Assembly (NCBI GenBank): GCA_022820805.1
Contig: JAJEEV010000009.1
Span: forward strand, 186,001 to 250,000
Length of the DNA: 64,000 nucleotides
Source of the DNA: Acidimicrobiia bacterium
GTDB taxonomy: Bacteria > Actinomycetota > Acidimicrobiia > Acidimicrobiales > Aldehydirespiratoraceae
Reading direction: 5' to 3'
Shown here in pieces: positions 27,934 to 35,861 of this stretch. Both the position numbers and the translations under genes were made by a program. The notes under the pieces were generated by a model, which did no database searches, had not been told where the DNA came from, and saw only the letters and a program-made list of their open reading frames with translations. Numbering within the stretch: the stretch's first letter is position 1; each line of letters begins with the position of its first letter.

Positions 27934-28917
27934 TCAGCGTGGCGTGGACCGGCGGCGGAGGCGCTCGGTCACCATCTGGTCGCCGGCGGGCGTGCCGTCG
28001 TGGAACGCGCCGATCAGCTCGTCGAGGGGCGACTCCAGACCGCCGTAGTTGCACTCGATGTAGCGGTGGTGGAGTTGGTGGTGGAAGTCGCCGAGCTCGA
28101 AGCGCCGGCGCGCCGGGAGGCGGACGGCGTCGTAGCCGGTGTGGCTCATCGGCGCGCCCACCGTGTGGTGCATCATCGCGAACAGCATGTGGACCGGGCT
28201 CGACGGCACCACCAGCAGCACCAGGATGTCGCTGTAGAGGATGACGTGCTCCAGCGGATGCATCGACAGGCCCGACCAGGGGCCGATGTTCATGTTGCGG
28301 TGATGCCAGCAGTGGACACGGGCATACATCGGCCTGCGATGCAGCAGCCAGTGGCCGGCCCCGAAGTACAGGACCGACCAGATGGGGATCAGTCCCAGCA
28401 GCACCACGAACCACACCGGGTTGTCGCTGAAGGACCAGTGCGGAGCGATGCCGTTGGCGTAGGCCCACCAGCCCAGCGACTCCCATGCGGTGGCGACCAC
28501 CATGGCAGGCACCAGGCTCAGGAACATGTTGTCCTTCACCTGGTCGTTGAAGAGGAACAGGCTCTTGTTGCGAATCAGCGGCCGCGGGTCGTAGCGCAGC
28601 TCGTCGCCCTGGGCCCGGTAGCGCTGCAGGATCAGGTGCAGCCCGCCCGTCACCACCGTCAGCAGGACGATGTTGCGGACCCAGATCTCGAGGATCCAGC
28701 CCAGCCGCAGTGATTCGGCCTCGGCGAGGGACGGCCTGGCCCACTGCCAGAGCGCGAACGCCACCGCCAGCATGAACACCCGCGATGTGAGAGGCCGCCA
28801 GGTCCTGGCCAGGTGCCGGGCGATCGCAGCCGGCCGCAGCGGCCAGTGCAGGAACGGCGCCGACCGCAGCGGCAGTTCGGGGGTGTAGTTCCAGGCCTGC
28901 CGCTTCGGAGCGGTCAC
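27934..28917 (-). CDS. sterol desaturase/fatty acid hydroxylase family protein (paralogue 3)
   Basis: 327 residues, third member of the family seen in the tandem pair at 13-15 kb. His clusters: GHWLLHRRPMYARVHCWHHR, MHPLEHVILY, SHTGYDAV and FHHQLHHRYIECNYGG. Conserved blocks such as NQVKDNMFL-like VKDNMFLSLVP, WESLGWWAYANGI and GAFHDGTP match the pair, but identity is lower, so it diverged earlier. Integral membrane di-iron oxygenase, substrate unknown. GTG at 28917 is set by a TACGCT -10 box 7 nt before it, inside a strong palindrome. Confidence 0.85.
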   Translation of the reverse strand: MTAPKRQAWNYTPELPLRSAPFLHWPLRPAAIARHLARTWRPLTSRVFMLAVAFALWQWARPSLAEAESLRLGWILEIWVRNIVLLTVVTGGLHLILQRYRAQGDELRYDPRPLIRNKSLFLFNDQVKDNMFLSLVPAMVVATAWESLGWWAYANGIAPHWSFSDNPVWFVVLLGLIPIWSVLYFGAGHWLLHRRPMYARVHCWHHRNMNIGPWSGLSMHPLEHVILYSDILVLLVVPSSPVHMLFAMMHHTVGAPMSHTGYDAVRLPARRRFELGDFHHQLHHRYIECNYGGLESPLDELIGAFHDGTPAGDQMVTERLRRRSTPR

Positions 28918-28920
28918 GGC

Positions 28921-28939
28921 GCGCAGCGTAGCGCTGCGC
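28921..28939. promoter_or_regulatory. palindrome over the -10 box of hydroxylase paralogue 3
   Basis: GCGCAGCG-tag-CGCTGCGC, a perfect 8-bp inverted repeat with a 3-bp centre. It covers the minus-strand TACGCT box (28925-28930). A dimeric repressor bound here would block transcription; a hairpin function is unlikely because the mRNA would start downstream of it. Confidence 0.5.
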
Positions 28940-28972
28940 AGCGACACGTCAAGGATGCCTCGCGCGGGCTGA

Positions 28973-29380
28973 TCAGCCCATCTGGATGAACTCCAGCCAG
29001 TTGCCGTCGGGGTCCTCCACCATGGCGATCTTGACGCCCGGACGGCTCTCCAGCACCGGCCACACGACCGGCGCACCGGCGGCCTCACAGCCGGCCGCCG
29101 CCTCCTCGATGTTGTCCACCGACAGCGTGAAGTACCGCATGCCCGTGCACCCGGACATTCCCCCGCCGGGACCTGCGGCCACGCCGGTCGTGAGCGTCAC
29201 GAGCTTCAGCACGCTGTCGCGGCACAGGAGGCGGTCCATCCGTGCGATCCCGATCGCCTCCATCACCATGGTGCCCTCGAACTCGAGGCCGACCACGTCC
29301 CGGTAGAACTCGAGCATCGCGTCGCCGTTGGTGGTGACGATCCCCAGATCGAAGCCCGCCTTCGTGATGTTCGCCGTCAT
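28973..29380 (-). CDS. VOC (glyoxalase/bleomycin resistance) family protein
   Basis: 135 residues made of two beta-alpha-beta-beta-beta repeats. LGIVTTNGDAMLEFYRDVVG opens the first half, MRYFTLSVDNIEEAAAGCEA the second, and MVEDPDGNWLEFIQMG closes it with the metal-ligand Glu. Members bind a divalent metal and act as isomerases, dioxygenases or binding proteins. ATG at 29380 with GAGAGGGGT upstream. It lies 55 bp before the hydroxylase gene on the same strand but that gene has its own promoter. Function not specified further. Confidence 0.82.
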   Translation of the reverse strand: MTANITKAGFDLGIVTTNGDAMLEFYRDVVGLEFEGTMVMEAIGIARMDRLLCRDSVLKLVTLTTGVAAGPGGGMSGCTGMRYFTLSVDNIEEAAAGCEAAGAPVVWPVLESRPGVKIAMVEDPDGNWLEFIQMG

Positions 29381-29483
29381 GCTGTGACCCCTCTCGCGCC
29401 GGTTTGCCGTCGTCGCCCATACAAGCCGCGAATCGTGCCGACCGCTAGCGGGGGCCGCGCTCGGAGCGTGAGGGGACCGCCCC

Positions 29484-29489
29484 TACGAT
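29484..29489 (+). promoter_or_regulatory. -10 box before SDR copy 1 and its leader ORF
   Basis: TACGAT, 8 nt before the leader ATG at 29498. The stretch TACGATGGGGCGCCATG aligns with TACCATGGCGAGCCATG before SDR copy 2 (14 of 17 identical). Confidence 0.5.
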
Positions 29490-29497
29490 GGGGCGCC

Positions 29498-29563
29498 ATG
29501 TCAGCCCGCGGGAGCGCACCGAGCCGTTTTGCTCCGGCCTGCAGGCATGGTGGGAACCCGTGA
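29498..29563 (+). CDS. short leader ORF coupled to SDR copy 1
   Basis: A 21-residue ORF beginning MSARGSAPSRF and ending GGNP. It starts 8 nt after a -10 box, with no ribosome binding site, and its stop overlaps the SDR GTG as CCGTGA. The paralogous SDR at 31513 has the same design with an unrelated 20-residue peptide. Conservation of the layout without conservation of the peptide suggests that translation through the ORF matters. It may also simply be the means of delivering ribosomes to a gene without a ribosome binding site. Confidence 0.4.
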   Translation: MSARGSAPSRFAPACRHGGNP

Positions 29564-30270
29564 GCGCAGCCCGTACCGCGCTGGTCACCGGCGCCGGATC
29601 GGGGATCGGCTACGCCTGTGTCGACCGGCTCCTGGCGGGGGGACACCGTGTGGTGGGCGTCGACCTGCGGGCCGGCCGGTTGGAGGGCCGCGCCGCAGAG
29701 CTGGAGGCCATCGTCGAGATCGACGTGGCCGACGCCGGAGCGGTGAACGCCATCGAGGGCATCGACGAGGTTGACATCGTGGTGCAGTGCGCCGCCATCG
29801 CCGGGCCCGTCGGTCCGCTGACCGAAACGCCGCCCGACGCCTGGGACCGGGCCATGGCCGTCAACGTCTCGGGCGTGGTCAATGTCATGAGGGCCACGCT
29901 GGGCGGGATGGTCGAGCGGGGCTGGGGCCGGGTGGTCAACATCGCCAGCATCGCCGGCAAGGAGGGCAACGCCCATCAGTCCGCCTACTCGGCCAGCAAG
30001 GGGGCGGTGATCGCCCTCACCAAGTCGGTGGCCAAGGAGCTGGCCACCACCGGCGTGCTGGTCAACGCGGTGGCGCCGACGATCACGAACACCCCGCTGC
30101 TGGGTCCCGCCACCCAGGAGATGCTCGACTTCATGGTGTCGAGGGTCCCGATGGGCCGGATGTGCGAGCCTGAAGAGGTGGCCGCCCTGGTGGGCTGGCT
30201 GTGCTCGGAGGAATGCTCGTTCAGCACCGGCGCCTGCTACGACATCACCGGCGGCCGGGCCACCTACTGA
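29560..30270 (+). CDS. SDR family oxidoreductase (module copy 1)
   Basis: 236 residues, classical short-chain dehydrogenase/reductase. ALVTGAGSGIGYA (cofactor loop), VDLRAGRLE with Asp after beta2 (favours NAD), NIASIAGKEGN with the catalytic Ser region, and YSASKGAVIALTKSVAKE with Tyr and Lys. C-terminal CYDITGGRATY is typical of sugar or acyl reductases. Start GTG at 29560 matches the paralogue of identical length at 31513 and overlaps a leader ORF stop. It forms a module with the epimerase-like gene 24 nt downstream. A 60-bp stretch is identical to copy 2. Confidence 0.87.
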   Translation: MSAARTALVTGAGSGIGYACVDRLLAGGHRVVGVDLRAGRLEGRAAELEAIVEIDVADAGAVNAIEGIDEVDIVVQCAAIAGPVGPLTETPPDAWDRAMAVNVSGVVNVMRATLGGMVERGWGRVVNIASIAGKEGNAHQSAYSASKGAVIALTKSVAKELATTGVLVNAVAPTITNTPLLGPATQEMLDFMVSRVPMGRMCEPEEVAALVGWLCSEECSFSTGACYDITGGRATY

Positions 30271-30294
30271 GGGCCCATCGACAGGGCGGCTGCG

Positions 30295-31401
30295 ATGAAG
30301 GTTCTGGTGATGGGCGGCACCCAGTTCAACGGGCGGGCTCTCGTGAACGAGCTGGTGCGGTCCGGTCACGACGTGACCGTGTGCAACCGGGGCCGGACCC
30401 CGGCCGAGCTGCCGGCCGGGGTGGGCCGCCTGATCGCCGACCGCACCGACCACCAGTCGCTGCACGATGCCCTTGGCGGCACCGACTGGGACTGCGTCTA
30501 CGACCTCACCGCCTACCATCCGCCCGACGTCGAGATCATGCTGGAGCTGCTCGAGGGCCGCACCGGCCACTACGTGTTCGCCAGCTCCACCGTCATCTAC
30601 GCCGCCTCCGATGTGCTGCCCGTCGGTGAGGACGACGGCGACGAGCGGGGCCCCGACCAGAACGAGTACGGCCTGCACAAGCTGCTGTGCGAGGACCTGC
30701 TGCGGGCCGCCCACGCCGAGCGGGGCTTCCCGGCGACCACAGCCGCCTTCTCGATGGTCTTCGGGCCCTACAACACCATCGGCGACCGCGAGCAGCGGAT
30801 GTTCGCCCGGCTGCTGGCGGGCCGGCCGGTGCTGGTTCCGGGCGACGGCACCACCCTGCTCCAGTTGGGCCACGTCGACGACCAGGCCCGGGCGCTGGAG
30901 CAGATGATGGGCAAGCCGGTCACGTTCGGCCGGCGCTACAACCTGACCGGGCCCGACTCGCTCACCCGGAACCGCTACATCGACCTGGCCGAGCGGGTGG
31001 CGGGCCGTCCCGCGCACCGGGTGTCGATCCCGGCTGGGACGATGGAGCGGCTCTGGACCGGCGAGTTGCGGGTCGGGTCCGGTGTCTCGAGTCTGGGCAT
31101 GGATATTCGCCCCTCTCCCGGATCGGAGCGCTCGGCTCCCGATCCGCGCGCTGACATGCTCAGGCGGAGGTTCCAGGTGGCCCAACTCGTGCAGCATCTG
31201 GCCCCGAACATCTGGTGGTGGAACCGTGACACGGTCTTCAGCATCGACCGGTTGCGCTCCGACATCGGCTTCCAGCCCCGGCACGACCTGGCATCGATGT
31301 TCGAGCACACCTTCGAGTGGTACCAGCGCTCGGGCCGGGCCAAGGCCGGCGCCACCCGCTACGACTGGTCCTTCGAGGACGCCCTGCTGCAAGCGCTCTA
31401 A
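30295..31401 (+). CDS. NAD-dependent epimerase/dehydratase (module copy 1)
   Basis: 368 residues, extended SDR. MKVLVMGGTQFNGRALVNEL holds the nucleotide loop, VYDLTAYHP the NNAG-like region, FASSTVIYA the Ser/Thr and NEYGLHKLLCED the Tyr-x-x-x-Lys pair. The C-terminal half binds the substrate; it contains an unusual acidic insertion (GVSSLGMDIRPSPGSERS) around residue 262. Related proteins act on nucleotide sugars or carry RNA-binding roles in plants; the substrate here is open. Follows the SDR gene and is followed by a second SDR-epimerase pair. Confidence 0.82.
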   Translation: MKVLVMGGTQFNGRALVNELVRSGHDVTVCNRGRTPAELPAGVGRLIADRTDHQSLHDALGGTDWDCVYDLTAYHPPDVEIMLELLEGRTGHYVFASSTVIYAASDVLPVGEDDGDERGPDQNEYGLHKLLCEDLLRAAHAERGFPATTAAFSMVFGPYNTIGDREQRMFARLLAGRPVLVPGDGTTLLQLGHVDDQARALEQMMGKPVTFGRRYNLTGPDSLTRNRYIDLAERVAGRPAHRVSIPAGTMERLWTGELRVGSGVSSLGMDIRPSPGSERSAPDPRADMLRRRFQVAQLVQHLAPNIWWWNRDTVFSIDRLRSDIGFQPRHDLASMFEHTFEWYQRSGRAKAGATRYDWSFEDALLQAL

Positions 31402-31439
31402 GTACCCGGCCCGGAGCCCGGGTCGGCCGGACCTTGCCG

Positions 31440-31445
31440 TACCAT
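31440..31445 (+). promoter_or_regulatory. -10 box before SDR copy 2 and its leader ORF
   Basis: TACCAT, 8 nt before the leader ATG at 31454. It repeats the promoter layout of SDR copy 1. Confidence 0.5.
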
Positions 31446-31453
31446 GGCGAGCC

Positions 31454-31516
31454 ATGCATAGCCCCCATCGAAGCCAATCTCCCATCACCGCCCGGATCCG
31501 GAGCGTGACCCCGTGA
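31454..31516 (+). CDS. short leader ORF coupled to SDR copy 2
   Basis: A 20-residue ORF starting MHSPHRSQSP and ending RSVTP. Its stop overlaps the SDR GTG (CCGTGA), exactly as in copy 1. There is no ribosome binding site before either the leader or the SDR gene, so the SDR may depend on ribosomes arriving through the leader. Confidence 0.4.
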   Translation: MHSPHRSQSPITARIRSVTP

Positions 31517-32223
31517 CCGCGGGACGCAGAGCGCTGGTGACCGGCGCCGGGTCTGGGATCGGCGCGGCCTGCGTGGACCGTCTGCTGTCCGACGGCTGCC
31601 GGGTGGCCGCAGTGGACCTGCACGCCGGGGACATGGCCGACCGGGCCGGCGAGCTGGAGGCCATACACGAGGTGGACGTCACCGACGCCGCCGCGGTGCG
31701 GGCCATCGACGGCATCGACGAGGTCGATATCGTCGTGCAGTCCGCCGGCGTCGTCGGCCCCAACGTGCCGCTGCTCGAGACACCCGCGGACGAGTGGGAG
31801 CGCACGCTGAGGGTGAACGTCACCGGGATCTTCAACGTGATGCAGGCCACCGTGGGCGGCATGGTCGAGCGGGGCTGGGGCCGGGTGGTCAACATCGCCA
31901 GCATCGCCGGCAAGGAGGGCAACCCGAACCTCGGCGCCTACTCCACCAGCAAGGGCGCCGTCATCGCCATGACCAAGTCGCTGGCCAAGGAGCTGGCCAC
32001 CACCGGCGTGCTCGTCAACTCGATCGCGCCGGCGGTGATCGCCACCCCGATGAACCTGGCCACTGCGCCGGAGGTGCTGGACTACATGCTCTCGAAGATC
32101 CCCATGGGCCGTCTGGGCCAGCCCGAGGAGGTGGCCGCCCTGGTCAGCTGGCTGAGCTCGGAGGACTGCTCGTTCAGCACCGGCGCGTGCTACGACATCT
32201 CCGGGGGGAGGGCGACCTACTGA
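31513..32223 (+). CDS. SDR family oxidoreductase (module copy 2)
   Basis: 236 residues, paralogue of the gene at 29560. RALVTGAGSGIGAA cofactor loop, NIASIAGKEGN, YSTSKGAVIAMTKSLAKE (Tyr/Lys), ending CYDISGGRATY. From MVERGWGRVVNIAS through KEGN the DNA is identical to copy 1, whereas the N-terminal third is much more diverged, which suggests gene conversion or strong constraint. TGA and the next ATG overlap (TGATG), so the epimerase-like gene is coupled. Natural substrate unknown. Confidence 0.87.
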   Translation: MTAGRRALVTGAGSGIGAACVDRLLSDGCRVAAVDLHAGDMADRAGELEAIHEVDVTDAAAVRAIDGIDEVDIVVQSAGVVGPNVPLLETPADEWERTLRVNVTGIFNVMQATVGGMVERGWGRVVNIASIAGKEGNPNLGAYSTSKGAVIAMTKSLAKELATTGVLVNSIAPAVIATPMNLATAPEVLDYMLSKIPMGRLGQPEEVAALVSWLSSEDCSFSTGACYDISGGRATY

Positions 32224-33155
32224 TGGCCGAGCACTTCCTCGTAACCGGCGCCGACGGGTGCATAGGCGCGTGGACGGTACGACTGCTTCTCGACGAGGGC
32301 GCCGAGGTGGCCACCTTCGACCTCGGCGCCAACGACAACCGGCACCGACTCATCGCCGGCGGCGCCCGGCTGGACTTCCGCCGGGTCGTCGGCGACATCG
32401 TCGACCGCTCTGCCGTGGTCGACGCCATGGCCGGTGTCGACCGGGTGATCCATCTCGCCGCGTTGCAGGTGCCGTTCTGCCGGGCCGACCCCAGCGCCGG
32501 CGCGGCGGTCAACGTGCAGGGAACGGTGAACGTGTTCGAGGCGGCCGTGGAGCACGGCATCTCGCCGGTGGCCTACGCCTCGAGTGCCGCCATCTACGGC
32601 CCGCCGGAGCTCTATCCCGAGCCCGTGCTCGGACCGGACGCGCTCCCCGAGCCGGCCACCCTGTACGGCGCCTACAAGGTGTGCAACGAGCAGACCGCCG
32701 CGGTGTTCGCGGCCGACCACGGGCTGGCCTCGGTGGGGCTGCGGCCGTTCACCGTGTACGGGGCCGGCCGGGACCAGGGGGTCACCTCGGCGCCGACCGC
32801 GGCCATCTACAGCGCGGTGCGGGGCGAGCCCTACAGGGTGGGGTACCGAGGAGTGACCGACTTCCAGTACGCGCCCGACGTGGCCCGAGCGTTCATCGCC
32901 GCCTCGCGGGTCGAGTTCGATGCGCCGGCCGCTCCGGCTGTGAATCTGCGGGGCCATGTGACGTCGATCGAGGACTTCGTGGAGCGGGTCCGCCGCATCA
33001 CCGGCTTCGGCGACCTCGAAGTGGACGGCGAGCCGCTGCCGTTCGCTGAGGCCCTGTCGCCCGCCGGGCTGGCCGAACTGCTGGGCGACACGGAACCCAC
33101 GCCGCTCGATGACGCCATCACCGAGACGGCCCGCATCGTGGCTGCGGCCGCGTAG
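32223..33155 (+). CDS. NAD-dependent epimerase/dehydratase (module copy 2)
   Basis: 310 residues, extended SDR. FLVTGADGCIGAWTVRLL, VIHLAALQVPF, YASSAAIYGPPE (Ser/Thr) and LYGAYKVCNEQ (Tyr-x-x-x-Lys). It is 58 residues shorter than the epimerase of copy 1 and only distantly similar, so this half of the module was not recently duplicated. Likely an NDP-sugar or related dehydrogenase/epimerase. Its stop is followed by a 191 bp gap with a 48-bp inverted-repeat unit. Confidence 0.83.
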   Translation: MAEHFLVTGADGCIGAWTVRLLLDEGAEVATFDLGANDNRHRLIAGGARLDFRRVVGDIVDRSAVVDAMAGVDRVIHLAALQVPFCRADPSAGAAVNVQGTVNVFEAAVEHGISPVAYASSAAIYGPPELYPEPVLGPDALPEPATLYGAYKVCNEQTAAVFAADHGLASVGLRPFTVYGAGRDQGVTSAPTAAIYSAVRGEPYRVGYRGVTDFQYAPDVARAFIAASRVEFDAPAAPAVNLRGHVTSIEDFVERVRRITGFGDLEVDGEPLPFAEALSPAGLAELLGDTEPTPLDDAITETARIVAAAA

Positions 33156-33259
33156 CCGGCGCTGCCTCTTCTCGGCTGGTGTCGGCAATTCGCGGCGTTG
33201 AGCGCGCCGTCGGTGTGCATTCTGTCGCTGGCACGATGACGTAGTCGGCTGCGGGCTGC

Positions 33260-33307
33260 GAATTGGCAGCGTCGTGCACGGCAGGCGTGCGTTCTGCTGC
33301 CAGTTCG
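33260..33307 (+). repeat. 48-bp inverted-repeat unit 1
   Basis: Begins GAATTGGCAGCG and ends TGCTGCCAGTTCG, with a TGCACGG-ca-GGCGTGC core. Same family and orientation as units at 41106 and 41265. It lies between the epimerase stop and a small membrane protein start. A degenerate half copy may lie at about 33186 (ggcaattcgcgg). Confidence 0.75.
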
Positions 33308-33346
33308 GGATGCAGCGGTGTCGCTGCGGCGGGAGCGTGGCACGCT

Positions 33347-33691
33347 ATGGCGGTGACCGCGGCCGCCGATCCCGACACGACACCCTCAGCCGCTGCGGTC
33401 GACGGACCGGCCGAGCGGGTCTTCAGCACGTCGGTGGTGGTGTCGGGGGTCCGTTGCTTCCTGTTCTATGTGCTGTTCCCGTGGCTGCTGCCCGCGGCCG
33501 GCATCGCCTCGGGAGTGGGCTCGGGCGTCGGCCTGGCCATCGGCGCGGTTGCCATCGTGTTCAACGTCTTGAGCATCCGGCGCTTCCAGCGGACCAGGCA
33601 CCGGTACCGGTGGCTGATAACCGCGCTCAATGCGGGGATCATCGTGCTGCTGTGCGCGCTCATGGTCATAGACCTCAGCGACGTCCTGTAA
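33347..33691 (+). CDS. small membrane protein of unknown function
   Basis: 114 residues. A polar N-terminus of ~30 residues, then [35 protein letters not shown] and [17 protein letters not shown] as hydrophobic segments, with basic [12 protein letters not shown] between the second and third. Three membrane helices are likely. No family recognised with certainty. The ATG at 33347 is given; GTG at 33353, 6 nt after CACGCT, would fit the leaderless pattern seen elsewhere. It ends 13 nt before the mutase gene and may be co-transcribed with it. Confidence 0.65.
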   Translation: MAVTAAADPDTTPSAAAVDGPAERVFSTSVVVSGVRCFLFYVLFPWLLPAAGIASGVGSGVGLAIGAVAIVFNVLSIRRFQRTRHRYRWLITALNAGIIVLLCALMVIDLSDVL

Positions 33692-33704
33692 CGGGGGAGG
33701 GGCC

Positions 33705-35861
33705 GTGACCACGATCCCGGACTTCTCGCGGGTCGAGCTGCGCGACGGCGATGCCGCGGCCCGCCCGGCTGCCGCGCCCACCGATGGCCCCGTCTTCGAG
33801 ACGCCCGAGGGCATCCCGGTGCCGGCGCTGGCCGGTCCGGCCGACCTCGAGGACGCCGACTTCGTGGGCAGCTACCCGGGCCTGCCTCCGTTCGTGCGGG
33901 GGCCCTATCCCACCATGTACGTGACCCGTCCCTGGACCATCCGCCAGTACGCGGGGTTCTCCACCGCCGAGGAGTCCAACGCCTTCTACCGCCGCAACCT
34001 CGCCGCGGGCCAGCGGGGCCTGTCGGTCGCCTTCGATCTGCCCACCCACCGGGGCTACTACTCCGACAACCCCAGGGTGGCCGGCGACGTCGGCATGGCC
34101 GGGGTCGCCATCGACTCCATCCTCGACATGCGGGTGCTGTTCGACGGCATTCCCCTCGACCAGATGACCGTGTCGATGACCATGAACGGCGCCGTGCTGC
34201 CGGTGCTGGCCCTCTACGTCGTGGCCGCCGAGGAGCAGGGAGTGAAGCCCGCGCAGCTCGCCGGGACCATCCAGAACGACATCCTCAAGGAGTTCATGGT
34301 CCGCAACACGTTCATCTACCCGCCGGCGCCGTCGATGCGGATCGTGGCCGACATCATCGCCTTCACTGCCGAGCGGATGCCGAGGTTCAACTCGATCTCG
34401 GTCTCCGGCTACCACATGCAGGAGGCCGGGGCCACCCTCGACATCGAGCTGGCCTACACCCTCGCCGACGGCTTGGAGTACGCCCGGGCCGGGCTCGCCG
34501 CAGGACTCGGCATCGACGATTTCGCGCCCCGGCTCAGTTTCTTCTGGTGCGTGGGGATGAACTTCTTCATGGAGGTGGCCAAGCTGCGGGCCGCCCGCCT
34601 GCTGTGGACCCGGCTGATGAGCCGGTTCGAGCCCCGGGACCCCCGCTCGCTGTGCCTGCGGACCCACTGCCAGACCAGCGGCTGGAGCCTCACCGCCCAG
34701 GATCCCTACAACAACGTGGTCCGCACCTGCGTCGAGGCCATGGCCGCGGTCCAGGGCCACACCCAGTCGCTGCACACCAACGCCTTCGACGAGGCGCTGG
34801 CCCTGCCCACCGACTTCTCGGCCCGTATCGCCCGCAACACCCAGCTGTTCCTCCAGCACGAGTCGGGGATCACCCGGACCGTGGACCCCTGGGGCGGCAG
34901 CTATCACGTGGAGCGGCTGACCAGGCTGCTGGCCGAACGGGCATGGAACCACATCTGCGAGGTGGAGGAACTGGGCGGGATGGCTGCGGCCATCTCCAAC
35001 GGCCTGCCCAAGCTTCGCATCGAGGAGGCAGCGGCCCGCACCCAGGCCCGGATCGACTCGGGCCGCCAGGCCGTCATCGGCGTGAACCGATACCGGGTCG
35101 CAAGCGGCGAGAGCGCGGCGGTGGAGGTCCGCCGCATCGACAACGCCGAGGTCCGCCGGACCCAGATAGCCCGGCTGGAACAGCTGCGAGCCGAGCGCGA
35201 CCCAGAGCCGCTGCAGTTCGCTCTAGATGCCTTGACGGCGGCCGCTCGCACCGGCGAGGGGAACCTGCTGGCCCTGTCGATCGACGCCGCCCGGGCCCAC
35301 GCGACGGTCGGGGAGATCAGCGACGCGCTCGAAACCGTCTACGGTCGTCATGTGGCAGAGATCCGATCGGTGGAGGGCGTGTACCGCGACGAGGCCCGCG
35401 GCCCGGGCTCGGGCGACGGCGCCGGTGGGATCGATGACGTGCGAAGCCGGGTGGACGACTTCGCGGCCCGCCGCGGGCGCCGGCCCCGCATCCTGGTGGC
35501 CAAGGTCGGCCAGGACGGCCACGACCGGGGCCAGAAGGTGATCGCCACCGCGTTCGCCGATCTCGGCTTCGACGTTGACGTGGGGCCGCTGTTCGCCACA
35601 CCGGCCGAGGTCGCCCGCCAGGCCGTGGAGGCCGACGTGCACGCGGTCGGGGTGTCCTCGCTGGCCGCCGGGCATCTGACGCTGGTGCCGGAGCTGCGCG
35701 ACGCATTGGACCGGCTCGAACGCGACGACATTGCCATCGTCGTCGGCGGGGTCGTCCCCGACGCCGATGTCGACGAGCTGCTGGCGGCGGGCGCGGTGGC
35801 GGTGTACCAGCCTGGAACGGTGATAGCCGAGGCCGCCGCCGAGTTGCTGGAGTTGCTCTAG
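33705..35861 (+). CDS. methylmalonyl-CoA mutase family protein, B12-dependent
   Basis: 718 residues with substrate-binding barrel (residues ~60-560) and B12 domain. [57 protein letters not shown] and [16 protein letters not shown] are classic; the cobalamin motif is [14 protein letters not shown] (His606). It rearranges (R)-methylmalonyl-CoA to succinyl-CoA, joining propionate, odd-chain fatty acid and branched amino acid breakdown to the TCA cycle. The close relative ethylmalonyl-CoA mutase cannot be excluded. GTG start with GGGGGAGG upstream. The meaB-type GTPase begins right after its stop. Confidence 0.88.
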   Translation: MTTIPDFSRVELRDGDAAARPAAAPTDGPVFETPEGIPVPALAGPADLEDADFVGSYPGLPPFVRGPYPTMYVTRPWTIRQYAGFSTAEESNAFYRRNLAAGQRGLSVAFDLPTHRGYYSDNPRVAGDVGMAGVAIDSILDMRVLFDGIPLDQMTVSMTMNGAVLPVLALYVVAAEEQGVKPAQLAGTIQNDILKEFMVRNTFIYPPAPSMRIVADIIAFTAERMPRFNSISVSGYHMQEAGATLDIELAYTLADGLEYARAGLAAGLGIDDFAPRLSFFWCVGMNFFMEVAKLRAARLLWTRLMSRFEPRDPRSLCLRTHCQTSGWSLTAQDPYNNVVRTCVEAMAAVQGHTQSLHTNAFDEALALPTDFSARIARNTQLFLQHESGITRTVDPWGGSYHVERLTRLLAERAWNHICEVEELGGMAAAISNGLPKLRIEEAAARTQARIDSGRQAVIGVNRYRVASGESAAVEVRRIDNAEVRRTQIARLEQLRAERDPEPLQFALDALTAAARTGEGNLLALSIDAARAHATVGEISDALETVYGRHVAEIRSVEGVYRDEARGPGSGDGAGGIDDVRSRVDDFAARRGRRPRILVAKVGQDGHDRGQKVIATAFADLGFDVDVGPLFATPAEVARQAVEADVHAVGVSSLAAGHLTLVPELRDALDRLERDDIAIVVGGVVPDADVDELLAAGAVAVYQPGTVIAEAAAELLELL

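Noticed and set aside
29377-31668. Long open frame (~760 codons) on the minus strand opposite the SDR-epimerase module.
   Set aside because: Composition (His/Gly/Arg-rich, no domain) is that of an antisense shadow in high-GC DNA; the plus-strand genes carry clear catalytic motifs.
33156-33346. B12 riboswitch before the methylmalonyl-CoA mutase region.
   Set aside because: No B12-box-like conserved core is visible; the gap is filled by the 48-bp repeat unit.
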